Shown: positions 8,245 through 16,305, numbered from the stretch's first letter. The stretch: 37,826 nucleotides of DNA from Candidatus Uhrbacteria bacterium RIFCSPHIGHO2_02_FULL_46_47 (GCA_001790815.1 MGDU01000002.1:1-37826); one strand, 5' to 3'. Notes: generated from the letters alone by a model not told the origin. Program-made: numbers and translations.

Positions 8245-10152
8245 TTATACCACAGCTCCGCCAAGCTGAGGAATTATTCGTGCTGATTTCTTTATCATCT
8301 TTTGAGGTCCCTTTGCCTTTTTTTCAACTTCCGCCTTTCCTGAAGTGAAAAATGAATCAAACTCCTCTTGTTCAATAGTTTCTTTTTCCAGCAAGCGCGC
8401 CACAATGCGATTAAGAATATCGCGTTTTTCGCGAATGACGCGCTCGGCCGTATAGCGCGCTCCTCGAATAATTTTATCAATCTCTTGGTCAATTACGCGA
8501 GCGATCTCCTCAGAATAATCACGCTGTTCAGTAATTTCACGGCCCAAAAATATCAACTCATCGCGCTCGCCAAAGGTTCGCGGCCCAAGCGTTTCTGACA
8601 TTCCATATTCGGTTACAAGTTTTTTAGCAAGACCAGTCGCGACTTTTAAATCATTCGATGCGCCAGTTGTCACATCGCCAAATACTTCATGCTCCGCAAC
8701 ATACCCGCCTAAAAGCGCTGCGATCTCATCGAGAAATTCCGCGCGCGTTTTCAAATGTCTGTCCTCCGATGGTAATTTAAGCGTATAACCTGCCGCCCGG
8801 CCGCGCGAAACAATGGAAATTTTGCGCACCGGATCCGCGCCGGGAAGTTCGTGACCCACAATCGCATGGCCTCCTTCATGGTAGGCAGTCACTTTTTTTT
8901 CGTTTTCGCTTAGAATATGGCTCTTGCGCTCTGGCCCCAGCATTACCTTTTCAATTGCCTCAATCATCTCTGCCATTCCCACTTCTTTTTTGTTGCGCCG
9001 CGCGGTCAAGATCGCGCCCTCATTAATAAGGTTGGCAAGATCCGCTCCGGAAAATCCCGGCGTGCGCTGGGCAATGGTTTTGAGATTAACATTTTTGGCA
9101 AGCGGCTTTCCTCGAGCATGGATTTTTAAAATTTCCTCGCGATCTTTGATATCCGGAAGATCAAGCACTACTCGGCGATCAAACCGCCCCGGACGAAGCA
9201 GCGCCGGATCAAGAATATCCGGCCGGTTGGTTGCCGCCATAACGATAATTCCCACATGCGGATCAAACCCGTCCATCTCCACCAGGATTTGATTAAGCGT
9301 TTGCTCACGCTCATCATGGCTACCGCCTAGTCCTGAGCCCCGCTGACGGCCAACCGCATCAATCTCATCAATAAAGAGAATGCAAGGCGCGGCTTTTTTT
9401 GCTTTACGGAAAAGGTCGCGCACCCGGCTGGCGCCTACTCCCACAAACATTTCCACAAACTCTGATCCGGCAATATGAAAGAACGGCACGTTCGCCTCTC
9501 CGGCTACCGCGCGGGCAAGAAGCGTCTTGCCGGTTCCCGGAGATCCCATGAGCAACACTCCTTTGGGAATTTTTGCGCCAAGTACGGTAAACTTTTTTGG
9601 ATTTTTTAAAAACTCAACAATCTCGCGCAGCTCTTCTTTTGATTCTTCAAGTCCGGCGACATCTTTGAATGCTACGCGATTCTTTGCCTCCGGCGTTACT
9701 TCGCGCGCGCCGGATTGTCCAAACGACATCGCGCGATTGTTCACCCCCTGGACTTGACGCATCATGAAAAAAATTACCAGTCCAATCAAGAAAAACGGAA
9801 TTAAAAATGGCAAAAGCACGGAAATCCAGTAACCGAATCCACTCTGCCTTTTGACCGCAACTTCAATCCCCTGCACTGCCTCAGGGGCAACTCCATAATT
9901 TTTAAGAAGCGAAGAAAGTGACTCGCCGGATTCTTTTTGTGCCACTTCTTTAGCTCCGCTTTTCAGTTCTATAAGTAAAGAGTCGCCTTTTATTTCAATG
10001 CGGCGCACTTCGCCTGAACGTACTTGCGTTATAAGCTTTCCAACATCAATACGCTCCGCAGTTGCCCCACCCATTTGAAAAGTGGAAAGTACTCCGGCAA
10101 TAACAAGAAGCGCAAGGATGAACAAAATAAAATTACGGAAAAGAGTAGGCAT
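8245..10152 (-). CDS. ftsH: ATP-dependent zinc metalloprotease FtsH
   Basis: A 635-residue membrane AAA+ protease that degrades unassembled membrane and regulatory proteins. Membrane helices lie at about 7-25 and 107-130. AAA motifs: Walker A GSPGTGKT (203-210), Walker [10 protein letters not shown] (about 257-265), and the second region of homology [20 protein letters not shown] (about 307-326). The zinc site HEGGH is at 425-429, with a downstream Asp in [12 protein letters not shown]. Length is normal and the gene is intact. It lies downstream of rpsA with an 87-nt gap filled by a CACAGAT repeat, and is followed 9 nt later by a membrane protein. Its C-terminal codons end in GTATAA, so the stop is embedded in the TATAAT in front of the next gene. 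Confidence 0.97.
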   Translation of the reverse strand: MPTLFRNFILFILALLVIAGVLSTFQMGGATAERIDVGKLITQVRSGEVRRIEIKGDSLLIELKSGAKEVAQKESGESLSSLLKNYGVAPEAVQGIEVAVKRQSGFGYWISVLLPFLIPFFLIGLVIFFMMRQVQGVNNRAMSFGQSGAREVTPEAKNRVAFKDVAGLEESKEELREIVEFLKNPKKFTVLGAKIPKGVLLMGSPGTGKTLLARAVAGEANVPFFHIAGSEFVEMFVGVGASRVRDLFRKAKKAAPCILFIDEIDAVGRQRGSGLGGSHDEREQTLNQILVEMDGFDPHVGIIVMAATNRPDILDPALLRPGRFDRRVVLDLPDIKDREEILKIHARGKPLAKNVNLKTIAQRTPGFSGADLANLINEGAILTARRNKKEVGMAEMIEAIEKVMLGPERKSHILSENEKKVTAYHEGGHAIVGHELPGADPVRKISIVSRGRAAGYTLKLPSEDRHLKTRAEFLDEIAALLGGYVAEHEVFGDVTTGASNDLKVATGLAKKLVTEYGMSETLGPRTFGERDELIFLGREITEQRDYSEEIARVIDQEIDKIIRGARYTAERVIREKRDILNRIVARLLEKETIEQEEFDSFFTSGKAEVEKKAKGPQKMIKKSARIIPQLGGAVV

Positions 10153-10160
10153 AGGTATGG

Positions 10161-10232
10161 AACCACAGATATTGTTGACACAGATCGCACAGATGAGTAT
10201 CTGTGTTATCTGTGAGGATTTAATCTGTGGTT
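10161..10232. repeat. CACAGAT-family inverted repeat between rpsA and ftsH
   Basis: The gap is bounded by AACCACAGAT (10161) and ATCTGTGGTT (ending 10232), with further ACACAGAT and ATCTGTG copies inside, giving nested inverted repeats. The same signature, with matching outer arms, is found in frame in ftsK at 25045-25115. It lies in the ftsH 5' region. Confidence 0.7.
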
Positions 10233-10239
10233 TTGCTTA

Positions 10240-11400
10240 TTATACCACAGGCTCGGTAGAAGCAACAACTGGAGGTTCGGAAGATGGCTCTTCCACCACA
10301 CTTTCCTCTTTCTTTAGGGCTTTTTCAGAAAGCCCTAAACGATGATGTTCAAGTTCAATAGAAACAATCTTAAAGGTTCTGGTATCGCCCGGTTTGATCT
10401 GATCCTCAAGAGTAATACCGGGTTTAATCGTAAGTTCTGAAACGTGCGCAAGACCATGAATCTCCGGGTCAAGTTCCACAAAAAGTCCGAACGGATTGAC
10501 TTTGAGCACGCGCCCAGATACCTCTTGCCCTACTGCGTACCGCTCATGCACGTTTTTCCAGGGATCGGTTTGGAGCGCTTTTATAGAAAGGAAAATTTTT
10601 GATCCTTGTATATTTAAGATCTGCGCGCGCGCCTTGTCGTCCACTTTTACCAAATCGGATGGATTATCAATTCTTTGCCAGGCGATTTCAGAAATGTGCA
10701 CCAGCCCTTCCAGACCGTCAAAACCTACAAACACTCCAAAATCCGCAATCGCGGTAATCACGCCCTCAACAACGTCGCCTACCTTATATTTAGTAAGGAG
10801 ATCTTTTTGTTCTTCTTCCCAAAGCGCCTTTTCGGAAAAAATCAATTTGTCCTCTTTAGGATCACAATCAAGAACTTTTGCTCGAATAGTTGTTCCAATA
10901 AACGAACGAAGTTTCTCAAGAATTTTTCCTTTGTCGCCTCCGGGTACCCGCGGATAATGTTCGGGTGAAAGCTGGGACACCGGAATAAATCCGGTCATTT
11001 GAGACCAAATTGCCATTAGCCCGCCGCGATTAGCATCAACTATCTTTACATCCACCGTCATCCCGGTAATTTTTGCGTCAAGCGCGGTTTGCGCGGCGCG
11101 AACTTTGCCGGCAAATTTAAGCGAAAGCTCAACGTGTCCCTCTTCATTTTCAAGATCAAGTACGGTTGCCTCAACTTGGTCACCCACCTTAAGACGCGAG
11201 GCCGCTTCTTTATCCTGAAGCTCTTCCCCGCGCACAATCCCGGTCTTATATCCGTCAATATCAATAAGGACCTCGCGGGGTGAGATTGCAATAATCGTAC
11301 CTTTGACCGTATCGCCTTCCTTGGGAACTTGTACAAAATCTTTAGTCGAAAATAACTTTTTTAATTCCTCCGAAACTGGAGTCGCAATAATTGTTGGCAT
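10240..11400 (-). CDS. rpsA: 30S ribosomal protein S1
   Basis: A 386-residue protein with four S1 (OB-fold) RNA-binding repeats at about 20-90, 100-185, 200-275 and 285-360. They are recognised by GDTVKGTI, GDQVEATV, GDVVEGVITAIADFGVFV and GQEVSGRVLKVNPFGLFVEL. E. coli S1 has six repeats; four is usual in CPR and many Gram-positive-like forms. The C-terminus is a Glu/Pro/Val-rich tail (EESVVEEPSSEPPVV). S1 helps load mRNA on the 30S subunit. Transcription probably starts from the promoter at 11539-11567, giving a leader of about 130 nt that contains a MITE-like insertion and a TAGGGG hairpin. No Shine-Dalgarno site precedes the ATG. Confidence 0.93.
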   Translation of the reverse strand: MPTIIATPVSEELKKLFSTKDFVQVPKEGDTVKGTIIAISPREVLIDIDGYKTGIVRGEELQDKEAASRLKVGDQVEATVLDLENEEGHVELSLKFAGKVRAAQTALDAKITGMTVDVKIVDANRGGLMAIWSQMTGFIPVSQLSPEHYPRVPGGDKGKILEKLRSFIGTTIRAKVLDCDPKEDKLIFSEKALWEEEQKDLLTKYKVGDVVEGVITAIADFGVFVGFDGLEGLVHISEIAWQRIDNPSDLVKVDDKARAQILNIQGSKIFLSIKALQTDPWKNVHERYAVGQEVSGRVLKVNPFGLFVELDPEIHGLAHVSELTIKPGITLEDQIKPGDTRTFKIVSIELEHHRLGLSEKALKKEESVVEEPSSEPPVVASTEPVV

Positions 11401-11405
11401 GTTAG

Positions 11406-11509
11406 TTAAGAATTATGCCCGCCCAAATTTTTGCTCCCGCCCCAACTCGCTCAAACGAGTTACAGTCGGGCAGGTCGCAAAAACTTCAGTCGGGTGTATT
11501 AAGAATTAT
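11406..11509. mobile_element. MITE-like element 1 with 11-bp direct repeats, in the rpsA leader
   Basis: TTAAGAATTAT occurs at 11406-11416 and again at 11499-11509. The 82 nt between have imperfect inverted ends: GCCCGCCCAAATTTTTGC on the left, and TACACCCGACTGAAGTTTTT read inward on the right. The flanking direct repeats look like a target-site duplication. The ends resemble those of element 2 and of the hairpin at 22067-22128. There is no coding capacity, so it would need a transposase in trans. Confidence 0.65.
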
Positions 11510-11512
11510 AAA

Positions 11513-11528
11513 TAGGGGTATTCCCCTA
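11513..11528. promoter_or_regulatory. Hairpin in the rpsA leader
   Basis: TAGGGG, loop TATT, CCCCTA: a perfect 6-bp stem located between the rpsA promoter and element 1. It would form in the rpsA 5' leader. Role unknown. Confidence 0.45.
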
Positions 11529-11538
11529 ATGCTCCCGT

Positions 11539-11567
11539 ATTCTATACTATAATATAACTTGCGTCAA
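11539..11567 (-). promoter_or_regulatory. sigma70-type promoter of rpsA
   Basis: Minus strand: TTGACG at 11567-11562, a 17-nt spacer, TAGAAT at 11544-11539. It points to rpsA and lies between the two MITE-like insertions. A plus-strand TATAAT overlaps at 11548-11553 but has no good -35. Confidence 0.6.
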
Positions 11568-11583
11568 GAGGGTGGGCAAGGTA

Positions 11584-11750
11584 CACTATTACACTATGCC
11601 CGCGCTAAACTTTTCCGCAGGCATATCCAAGAACCACTATGCCCTATGTATAAACAGCCCAACACTGTAAAGCTTACTCTTAAAGAATCCGCCCGATTAC
11701 GAACACGAGGCGGAAAAGTTTAGGCGGGTATGCATCCCCACTATTACACT
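11584..11750. mobile_element. MITE-like element 2 with 12-bp direct repeats
   Basis: CACTATTACACT occurs at 11584-11595 and 11739-11750. The insertion has terminal inverted repeats: ATGCCCGCGCTAAACTTTTC (from 11596) against ATACCCGCCTAAACTTTTCC read inward from 11731. The inner 90 nt contain no transposase. The right end supplies GGGTATGCATCCC, including the ATG used by the downstream ORF. Without the insertion, an in-frame GTG at 11572 would read GTG GGC AAG GTA CAC TAT, joining the same downstream frame. Confidence 0.65.
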
Positions 11751-12422
11751 CTTTCAATTCTCAAGCATTTGCTTGATAAAAGCGAGCATACGTTGTTTCC
11801 GGCTGAGCGCCTTTCCGCGCTGAAAGCAGAGTATGAGAAGCTTACAAGCAACCCGGCGGCTTCTCTGGAAACCATTGAGAAAAGCATTGCCGCTTTTGGC
11901 CGCGAAATCTGGCCTTATCACGAGGCACTTGAAGAATTGTACTTCCGGCATGGCAAGAAAAAAGAAGAAGAGCGCGTGCGCGAAAAACTTACCGCGGAAA
12001 CGCGCCAAAAATACGAACAATTTTTATCCGCCGGAGGCAACTTGTCGGATTTTCGCCATGGCGCGGATATTGAAGTTTATTTTACTCCGGAAGAAAAATA
12101 TGAGATTGGCCAAGCCGTGCTGGACGCTCATACAACCACACTCCAAGAGATTGCCGGCTCCTGCCGCGCTGATAAAAAGAACGAATGTGAAGAAGTAATT
12201 GCCGACCATAAGCAAAAACTTTTCCGCATTGACCAAAAACTTACTGTACTCAAAGATATGGCCGCGCGCTCAGACAAATGGCGCGCGGAAATTTTAGATA
12301 AAGTGCATACCTTTGAAAAGGCCTTTGGATATTTAGAAAAAACTTTCCATGAGGAAGATCTAAATGGCGCAATTGACTACTACCTTGGCGTCCTTGATCT
12401 TTCTGAAGGTGAATTACCATAA
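11730..12422 (+). CDS. Hypothetical helical protein, 230 residues
   Basis: No family recognised. The protein is highly charged and almost entirely helical, with probable coiled coils at about 25-60 (SALKAEYEKLTSNP), 70-110 and 150-200 (EEVIADHKQKLFRIDQKL). It has no signal or membrane segment. The ATG at 11730 lies in the right end of MITE-like element 2, so the first three residues (MHP) are element-encoded; the older start was probably upstream. It begins a plus-strand row with the next two membrane genes (29 nt gap). Function unknown. Confidence 0.7.
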   Translation: MHPHYYTLSILKHLLDKSEHTLFPAERLSALKAEYEKLTSNPAASLETIEKSIAAFGREIWPYHEALEELYFRHGKKKEEERVREKLTAETRQKYEQFLSAGGNLSDFRHGADIEVYFTPEEKYEIGQAVLDAHTTTLQEIAGSCRADKKNECEEVIADHKQKLFRIDQKLTVLKDMAARSDKWRAEILDKVHTFEKAFGYLEKTFHEEDLNGAIDYYLGVLDLSEGELP

Positions 12423-12451
12423 AACCTCAAACTAGAGTATACTAAAAAACT

Positions 12452-13081
12452 ATGGCGCAAGAATTGCATACATTTATCAAAGAGGCCTTGGATAAAAAGA
12501 TTCCGCGCGATGAAATAAAAAAAGCATTGCGCAAAGCCAGCTGGCAAGAAGATGAGATTGCCGCGGCATTGGCTTCGTTTGCGGATGTTAATTTTCCGAT
12601 TGCTGTTCCTAAACGCAAACCGTATTTGTCCGCGCGCGAGGCATTCTTATATCTTTTAATGTTCCTTTGCCTTTATCTCTCGGCCTTTAGTTTTGGTTCG
12701 CTCATCTTCCATTTTATCAATCGCTGGATTCCTGACCTGCTAAACCCTTATCATTCCGAATCCGTGCGCGAACTGCGCTTTGCAATTGCCTCACTTATAG
12801 TTACCTTCCCTCTTTATTTTTATCTTACCCTGCGCGCCGTAAGCGCCGTGCGGCGCGATCCTGAAAAGAAAGTATCCAAAGTCCGCAAATGGCTTACCTA
12901 TCTTACCTTATTTGTGGCCGCCGGAATTATCATTGGTGATCTTATCGCGCTTTTAACAAATTTGCTTGGCGGCGAACTTACCTTGCGCTTTGTACTAAAA
13001 GTATTGACCGTGCTGGCCATTGCCGGAAGCATTTTTGGCTATTATCTTTGGAATTTTAGAAAAGAAGAAAAGGAATCCTAA
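12452..13081 (+). CDS. DUF5671-type membrane protein
   Basis: A 209-residue protein. Residues 1-40 form a small helical domain (LHTFIKEALDKKIPRDEIKK) like those that precede DUF5671 in CPR proteins. From about 50 on there are four helices: YLLMFLCLYLSAFSFGSLIF, IASLIVTFPLYFYLTLRAV, LTYLTLFVAAGIIIGDLIAL and VLTVLAIAGSIFGYYLWNF. The pattern YLSAREAFLYLLMF is characteristic of this family, which is of unknown function. It is followed 1 nt later by a small anchored protein, a pairing I associate with Parcubacteria. The family name is from memory and would need a profile search. Confidence 0.75.
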   Translation: MAQELHTFIKEALDKKIPRDEIKKALRKASWQEDEIAAALASFADVNFPIAVPKRKPYLSAREAFLYLLMFLCLYLSAFSFGSLIFHFINRWIPDLLNPYHSESVRELRFAIASLIVTFPLYFYLTLRAVSAVRRDPEKKVSKVRKWLTYLTLFVAAGIIIGDLIALLTNLLGGELTLRFVLKVLTVLAIAGSIFGYYLWNFRKEEKES

Positions 13082-13082
13082 T

Positions 13083-13535
13083 ATGAAAAAAATATCCGGC
13101 CTTCATATTTTTGTCAGTATTATCATTGCGGCAGTCATTGCGGTTACAATAGTAGGATTATATATTGCCGGCGCGCCTGGTAAGCAGCGTCTGCGGCGTT
13201 TTGACGATGGGCGCATAAATGACTTACAACAACTATCGTTTGCGATACAAGCATACTTTGATCGCGCTGACGCCCTGCCTGCTTCTTTTGCAGATCTTCA
13301 AGGGCGCCCGGATTATTACATTCGCTCAACCACCGACACTGAAACCGGAATTTCGTATGAATATCAAATCACTGGCGCTGAGCAATATGAACTTTGCGCC
13401 ACCTTCAACCTTCCTTCTCTTGATACCGCCGCGGACGCACACCTGCCAAAATCATTATATGGATCGGCGGATTTTTGGAAACATGACGCTGGCCGTGCTT
13501 GTTTCAGTTTTAACCTAAAAAAGAATACTAGATAA
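13083..13535 (+). CDS. Small membrane-anchored protein, hypothetical
   Basis: A 150-residue protein with a basic N-terminus (MKKISG), one helix (about 8-30, HIFVSIIIAAVIAVTIVGLY) and a soluble domain outside. The fold order after the helix (RINDLQQLSFAIQAYFDRAD, then short strands) resembles pseudopilin-like minor proteins, where a long helix is followed by a sheet. There is no prepilin cleavage motif, so that is only a resemblance. The ATG at 13083 follows the previous stop by 1 nt and is preceded by AAGGAAT; the upstream start at 13020 lies inside the DUF5671 gene and was rejected. Confidence 0.7.
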   Translation: MKKISGLHIFVSIIIAAVIAVTIVGLYIAGAPGKQRLRRFDDGRINDLQQLSFAIQAYFDRADALPASFADLQGRPDYYIRSTTDTETGISYEYQITGAEQYELCATFNLPSLDTAADAHLPKSLYGSADFWKHDAGRACFSFNLKKNTR

Positions 13536-13552
13536 AGGAGGCCGCTTTTTTT

Positions 13553-13589
13553 AAAAAAATTCCCCGCACAAGTTTGAAACTCATGCGGG
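13553..13589 (-). terminator. Intrinsic terminator of the 155-residue membrane gene
   Basis: On the minus strand a stem CCCGCA/TGCGGG with an inner AGTTT/AAACT stem is followed by GGAATTTTTTT. It lies 39 nt after the stop of the minus-strand gene at 13628. The T/A-rich sequence could also serve the plus-strand row that ends at 13535. Confidence 0.7.
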
Positions 13590-13627
13590 CTGGAACAGAA
13601 GCTACTTGCACATAATGCGTAATGCGC

Positions 13628-14095
13628 TCAGAAGCTTCTATGCAGAAGAATGTCGTAAACTCTATTGAAAGTGCGTTGATCTTCCAGAATTTGCTCTGGA
13701 AGCGGCGGCGAAACTACCACCCAAAGAAGTTCAAAGCCTCCTTGTCCCAGTACAATGTGCAGGACTCCCTCCAAATCTGTGTAAAGCCGCTTTGGCTTGG
13801 TTTTTGCATCCCACAAAAAGACCATTGGGTCGCCATCGCGTTTGCGGTCCCATCCTTCAATACGCTGGGGGTATTTCTGCACATAGTTGCGCGCAAACGC
13901 AAGGATGCGATAATGGAAAAGTTTTACCTGTACTTCAAGGTGCCGCTTGAGAAGCGCCAAGCGTTCCTGCGAAGTTGTGCACCGCTCATAGTCCGCAAGA
14001 TTGAAGCGAAGCGTGTGCAGAAGGAAGTTGAAATTCCAAATTCCGCGCAGATAAAACCCCAGCAGAAACACAAGAAGCAATAGAATGAGGTCCAT
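13628..14095 (-). CDS. Hypothetical protein with N-terminal membrane anchor
   Basis: A 155-residue protein. MDLILLLLVFLLGFYLRGIW is a membrane helix or signal anchor (about 2-20). The remainder is a soluble, mostly basic domain with two conserved-looking parts, YPQRIEGWDRKRDGDPMVFLW and RLYTDLEGVLHIVLGQGG. No family recognised. The start is supported by GGAGGG 9 nt upstream and by a promoter at 14128-14156. It is transcribed alone and closed by the terminator at 13553-13589. Confidence 0.65.
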   Translation of the reverse strand: MDLILLLLVFLLGFYLRGIWNFNFLLHTLRFNLADYERCTTSQERLALLKRHLEVQVKLFHYRILAFARNYVQKYPQRIEGWDRKRDGDPMVFLWDAKTKPKRLYTDLEGVLHIVLGQGGFELLWVVVSPPLPEQILEDQRTFNRVYDILLHRSF

Positions 14096-14127
14096 CTGTT
14101 TATTCCCTCCGGTTAAAGAACCCTTTC

Positions 14128-14156
14128 TCTATATCAAGAAAAGTAGTTTTTGTCAA
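14128..14156 (-). promoter_or_regulatory. sigma70-type promoter of the 155-residue membrane gene
   Basis: Minus strand: TTGACA at 14156-14151, a 17-nt spacer, TATAGA at 14133-14128. Predicted leader about 26 nt with a GGAGGG site. Confidence 0.65.
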
Positions 14157-14193
14157 TAAATGACTCCACCACGCCGTTTCTTTTATTATCCAC

Positions 14194-14222
14194 TTGACAA
14201 TGTAATATGAATATTGTAACAT
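14194..14222 (+). promoter_or_regulatory. Promoter of the toxin-antitoxin pair
   Basis: TTGACA at 14194-14199, a 17-nt spacer, TAACAT at 14217-14222. Palindromic sites overlap the spacer and the start region, so repression by the antitoxin is likely. Confidence 0.65.
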
Positions 14223-14243
14223 AATGTAATAATAAATATTACA
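14201..14243. promoter_or_regulatory. Probable antitoxin operator palindromes
   Basis: TGTAATA, 5-nt spacer, TATTACA is a perfect inverted repeat at 14225-14243. A second, imperfect copy (TGTAATAT..ATATTGTAACA) covers the -35/-10 spacer from about 14201 to 14221. Paired short palindromes over the promoter are what ribbon-helix-helix antitoxins usually bind. Inference from position and symmetry only. Confidence 0.55.
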
Positions 14244-14252
14244 AAATATCTT

Positions 14253-14468
14253 ATGCGTAATGTCATTAATATCTCTCTTCCTGAACCATTGGTAAAAAAA
14301 GTTACACAAGCAACTCAAAAACACCACTTTGCTTCTAAAAGCGAGTTCTTTCGCTATCTTCTGCGCGAGTGGATGGCTGGCAAACTTGCGAAAGATCTTG
14401 AAGAAGGAAGAAAAGAACATCGCGCTGGAAAGACAAAAGTTCTGCGATCTATGAAGGATCTTTGGTAA
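14253..14468 (+). CDS. Ribbon-helix-helix antitoxin
   Basis: A 71-residue protein with an N-terminal MetJ/Arc-type fold: strand RNVINISLPE (about 2-11), then helices VKKVTQATQKHH and KSEFFRYLLREWM, as in CopG/ParD-like antitoxins. The basic C-terminal tail (EEGRKEHRAGKTKVLRSMKD) is likely the toxin-binding part. It binds DNA as a dimer; the palindromes just upstream fit autorepression. The toxin gene follows 12 nt later. Fold assignment is confident; the exact subfamily is not. Confidence 0.85.
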   Translation: MRNVINISLPEPLVKKVTQATQKHHFASKSEFFRYLLREWMAGKLAKDLEEGRKEHRAGKTKVLRSMKDLW

Positions 14469-14480
14469 TCTTCATAGCAT

Positions 14481-14738
14481 ATGGAGGTTCTTTATACATC
14501 GCGTTTTGAACGTGAATCGAAAAAAGTTCCGCGCCATTTGCGCAAAATAGTTGAAATTCGCGTGGAAATTTTTAAGCAAAACCCCTTTGATACTCGCCTT
14601 AAAACTCATAAATTGACCGGCGCCTTAAAAGGGTTCTGGTCATTTTCTATTGACTATCATTATCGTATTCTCTTTGAATTTATAAATTCTCAAAAATCCC
14701 TTTTTCATTCTATTGGCGATCATTCTATTTATGACTAG
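14481..14738 (+). CDS. RelE/ParE-family toxin
   Basis: An 85-residue protein of the RelE/ParE superfamily: N-terminal strand and helix MEVLYTSRFERESKKVP, then HLRKIVEIRVEIFKQNPFD, TRLKTHKLTGALKGFWSF and SIDYHYRILFEF. The pattern of a Lys/Leu loop followed by a conserved YRILFE strand is typical. RelE members cleave mRNA on the ribosome and ParE members inhibit gyrase; the sequence alone does not decide which. Basic residues R47, K49, R61 and the terminal HSIGDHSIYD would be candidate active-site positions. Partner of the RHH antitoxin directly upstream. Confidence 0.85.
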   Translation: MEVLYTSRFERESKKVPRHLRKIVEIRVEIFKQNPFDTRLKTHKLTGALKGFWSFSIDYHYRILFEFINSQKSLFHSIGDHSIYD

Positions 14739-14773
14739 CCCTTACAATAATTTGATGATACACTAAAGGGCTA
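14738..14773 (+). promoter_or_regulatory. Inverted repeat and -10 box at the comM start
   Basis: TAGCCCTT (from the toxin stop codon) and AAGGGCTA (ending at the comM ATG) form an 8-bp inverted repeat with TACACT at 14759-14764 inside it. If TACACT is the -10, transcription starts within 3 nt of the ATG. No good -35 is visible. Confidence 0.4.
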
Positions 14774-16305
14774 TGTCTACGAAAATTCTTTCAGTGGCGC
14801 TGGTGGGATTAGAAGCCGCGCAGGTGGAAGTGGAGGCCGGCATTACTCCTTCGCTTACCGCTTTTACCATTGTGGGTCTGCCGGACACAGCTGTGCAGGA
14901 AGCGCGTGAACGCGTGCGTCTGGCCATTCGCAACTCCGGGCTGGAATTTCCGCCCATGAAAATTACGGTAAATCTTGCGCCGGCGGATTTGAAAAAAGAA
15001 GGACCGGGCTATGATTTGCCAGTGGCGCTCGCCGTACTCCTAGCTTCTGAGCAATTAAAACCTGCCGCCGGACTGGGCCCGAATTTTTTCGGGCGCTTTT
15101 TATTTTTGGGCGAGTTGGCCTTGGACGGCCGTTTGCGGCCAGTTTCCGGAATTTTGCCGGCGGCGCTCTTTGCCGCCCGCTCTAAGATGGAGGGAATTTT
15201 TGTGCCGGAGCAAAACGCGGCTGAAGCGGCGCTGATTAAAGAAATTAAAGTTTATCCGGTGCGCGATTTGCGCGGACTTATTGAACACATTCGCGCTATG
15301 GAAGAAATTGTACCCGCGCCGCCGACAGATATTGCGCCAACTGCCCATGAATTTGAGGTAGATATGGCTTATATTGCCGGGCAAGACCATGCCAAACGAG
15401 CACTGACCATTGCCGCCGCTGGCCATCACAATGTTTTAATGTCTGGCCCGCCTGGCTCAGGCAAAACCTTGCTGGCCCGCGCCGCGGCGGGAATTTTGCC
15501 GCCAATGTCTTTTTCCGAAATGATTGATGTAACCAGAATTTATAGCATTGCCGGACTTCTGCCGCCCGGTACTCCGCTTATTACCAAGCGTCCTTACCGC
15601 GCGCCGCACCATAGCGCTTCCTCGGCCGCCCTTATTGGCGGGGGCTCGCAAGTCAAACCCGGAGAAATCACGCTCGCCCACCGCGGCGTTTTATTTTTGG
15701 ATGAGATTGTGGAATTTCATCGCGATGTTTTGGAATCTTTACGCGAACCTTTAGAGACCGGCGCCATTACTATTTCCCGCGCCTCCGGTTCTTTGCGCTT
15801 TCCGGCAAAAGTAATGCTGGTGGCCGCGCGCAATCCCTGCCCTTGTGGCTATTTTGGCGATCGCGAAAAACCTTGCACCTGCATGCCCGGACAAATCGCG
15901 AAATACAGCAAAAAATTATCCGGGCCGATTTCCGATCGTATTGATCTGCATATTGAAGTGCCGCGTTTAAAGTTTGATAAGCTGACCGAAGAGCGCGTTG
16001 CTACTCCTTCCTCTGAAATTCGCGCCCAAATTGAAACCGCGCGCGAAATTCAACGGGAGCGTTTTGCCGGCCGCAACTACGGCACCAACGCGGAAATGCC
16101 TGTCCAAGATATTAAAACCTTTTGCGCCGTAGATGCCAGTACCCAAGATATCTTGCGCAACGCGGTTGACCGCCTGCATTTATCGGCCCGCGCCTACCAT
16201 CGCGTACTTAAACTTTCTCGCACCATTGCCGACCTTGTAGGCGCGCCCTCTATTGCACAAGGCCATGTAGCTGAAGCACTTCAATATCGTCCCCGAAACG
16301 ATTGA
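14773..16305 (+). CDS. comM: YifB/ComM family Mg chelatase-like AAA+ ATPase
   Basis: A 510-residue protein of the ComM/YifB family, helicases that promote branch migration when transformed DNA is integrated. An N-terminal Lon-like domain (about 1-185) contains VNLAPADLKKEGPGYDLP. It is followed by an AAA+ Mg-chelatase core with Walker [15 protein letters not shown] and RAPHHSASSAALIGGG, sensor-like GVLFLDEIVEF, and a four-Cys zinc knuckle ARNPCPCGYFGDREKPCTC. A C-terminal helical domain ends in IAQGHVAEALQYRP. A hairpin at 15077-15094 adds GPNFFG inside the N-terminal domain. The infB promoter lies over its last codons. Family certain; role in natural transformation inferred. Confidence 0.93.
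   Translation: MSTKILSVALVGLEAAQVEVEAGITPSLTAFTIVGLPDTAVQEARERVRLAIRNSGLEFPPMKITVNLAPADLKKEGPGYDLPVALAVLLASEQLKPAAGLGPNFFGRFLFLGELALDGRLRPVSGILPAALFAARSKMEGIFVPEQNAAEAALIKEIKVYPVRDLRGLIEHIRAMEEIVPAPPTDIAPTAHEFEVDMAYIAGQDHAKRALTIAAAGHHNVLMSGPPGSGKTLLARAAAGILPPMSFSEMIDVTRIYSIAGLLPPGTPLITKRPYRAPHHSASSAALIGGGSQVKPGEITLAHRGVLFLDEIVEFHRDVLESLREPLETGAITISRASGSLRFPAKVMLVAARNPCPCGYFGDREKPCTCMPGQIAKYSKKLSGPISDRIDLHIEVPRLKFDKLTEERVATPSSEIRAQIETAREIQRERFAGRNYGTNAEMPVQDIKTFCAVDASTQDILRNAVDRLHLSARAYHRVLKLSRTIADLVGAPSIAQGHVAEALQYRPRND
15077..15094. repeat. Terminator-like hairpin inside comM
   Basis: GCCCGAA, loop TTTT, TTCGGGC is a perfect 7-bp stem, and GCTTTTTATTTTT follows at 15095. It encodes GPNFFGRFLF in frame. 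The shape is that of an intrinsic terminator embedded in a coding region. Confidence 0.5.

Larger units (their letters stand above)
11401..11729. other. Divergent intergenic region with two MITE-like insertions around the rpsA promoter
   Basis: This 329-nt stretch has no gene. It holds, left to right: an insertion (11417-11498) between 11-bp direct repeats, a TAGGGG/CCCCTA hairpin, the rpsA promoter, and a second insertion (11596-11738) between 12-bp direct repeats. Each piece is listed separately. Confidence 0.8.
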
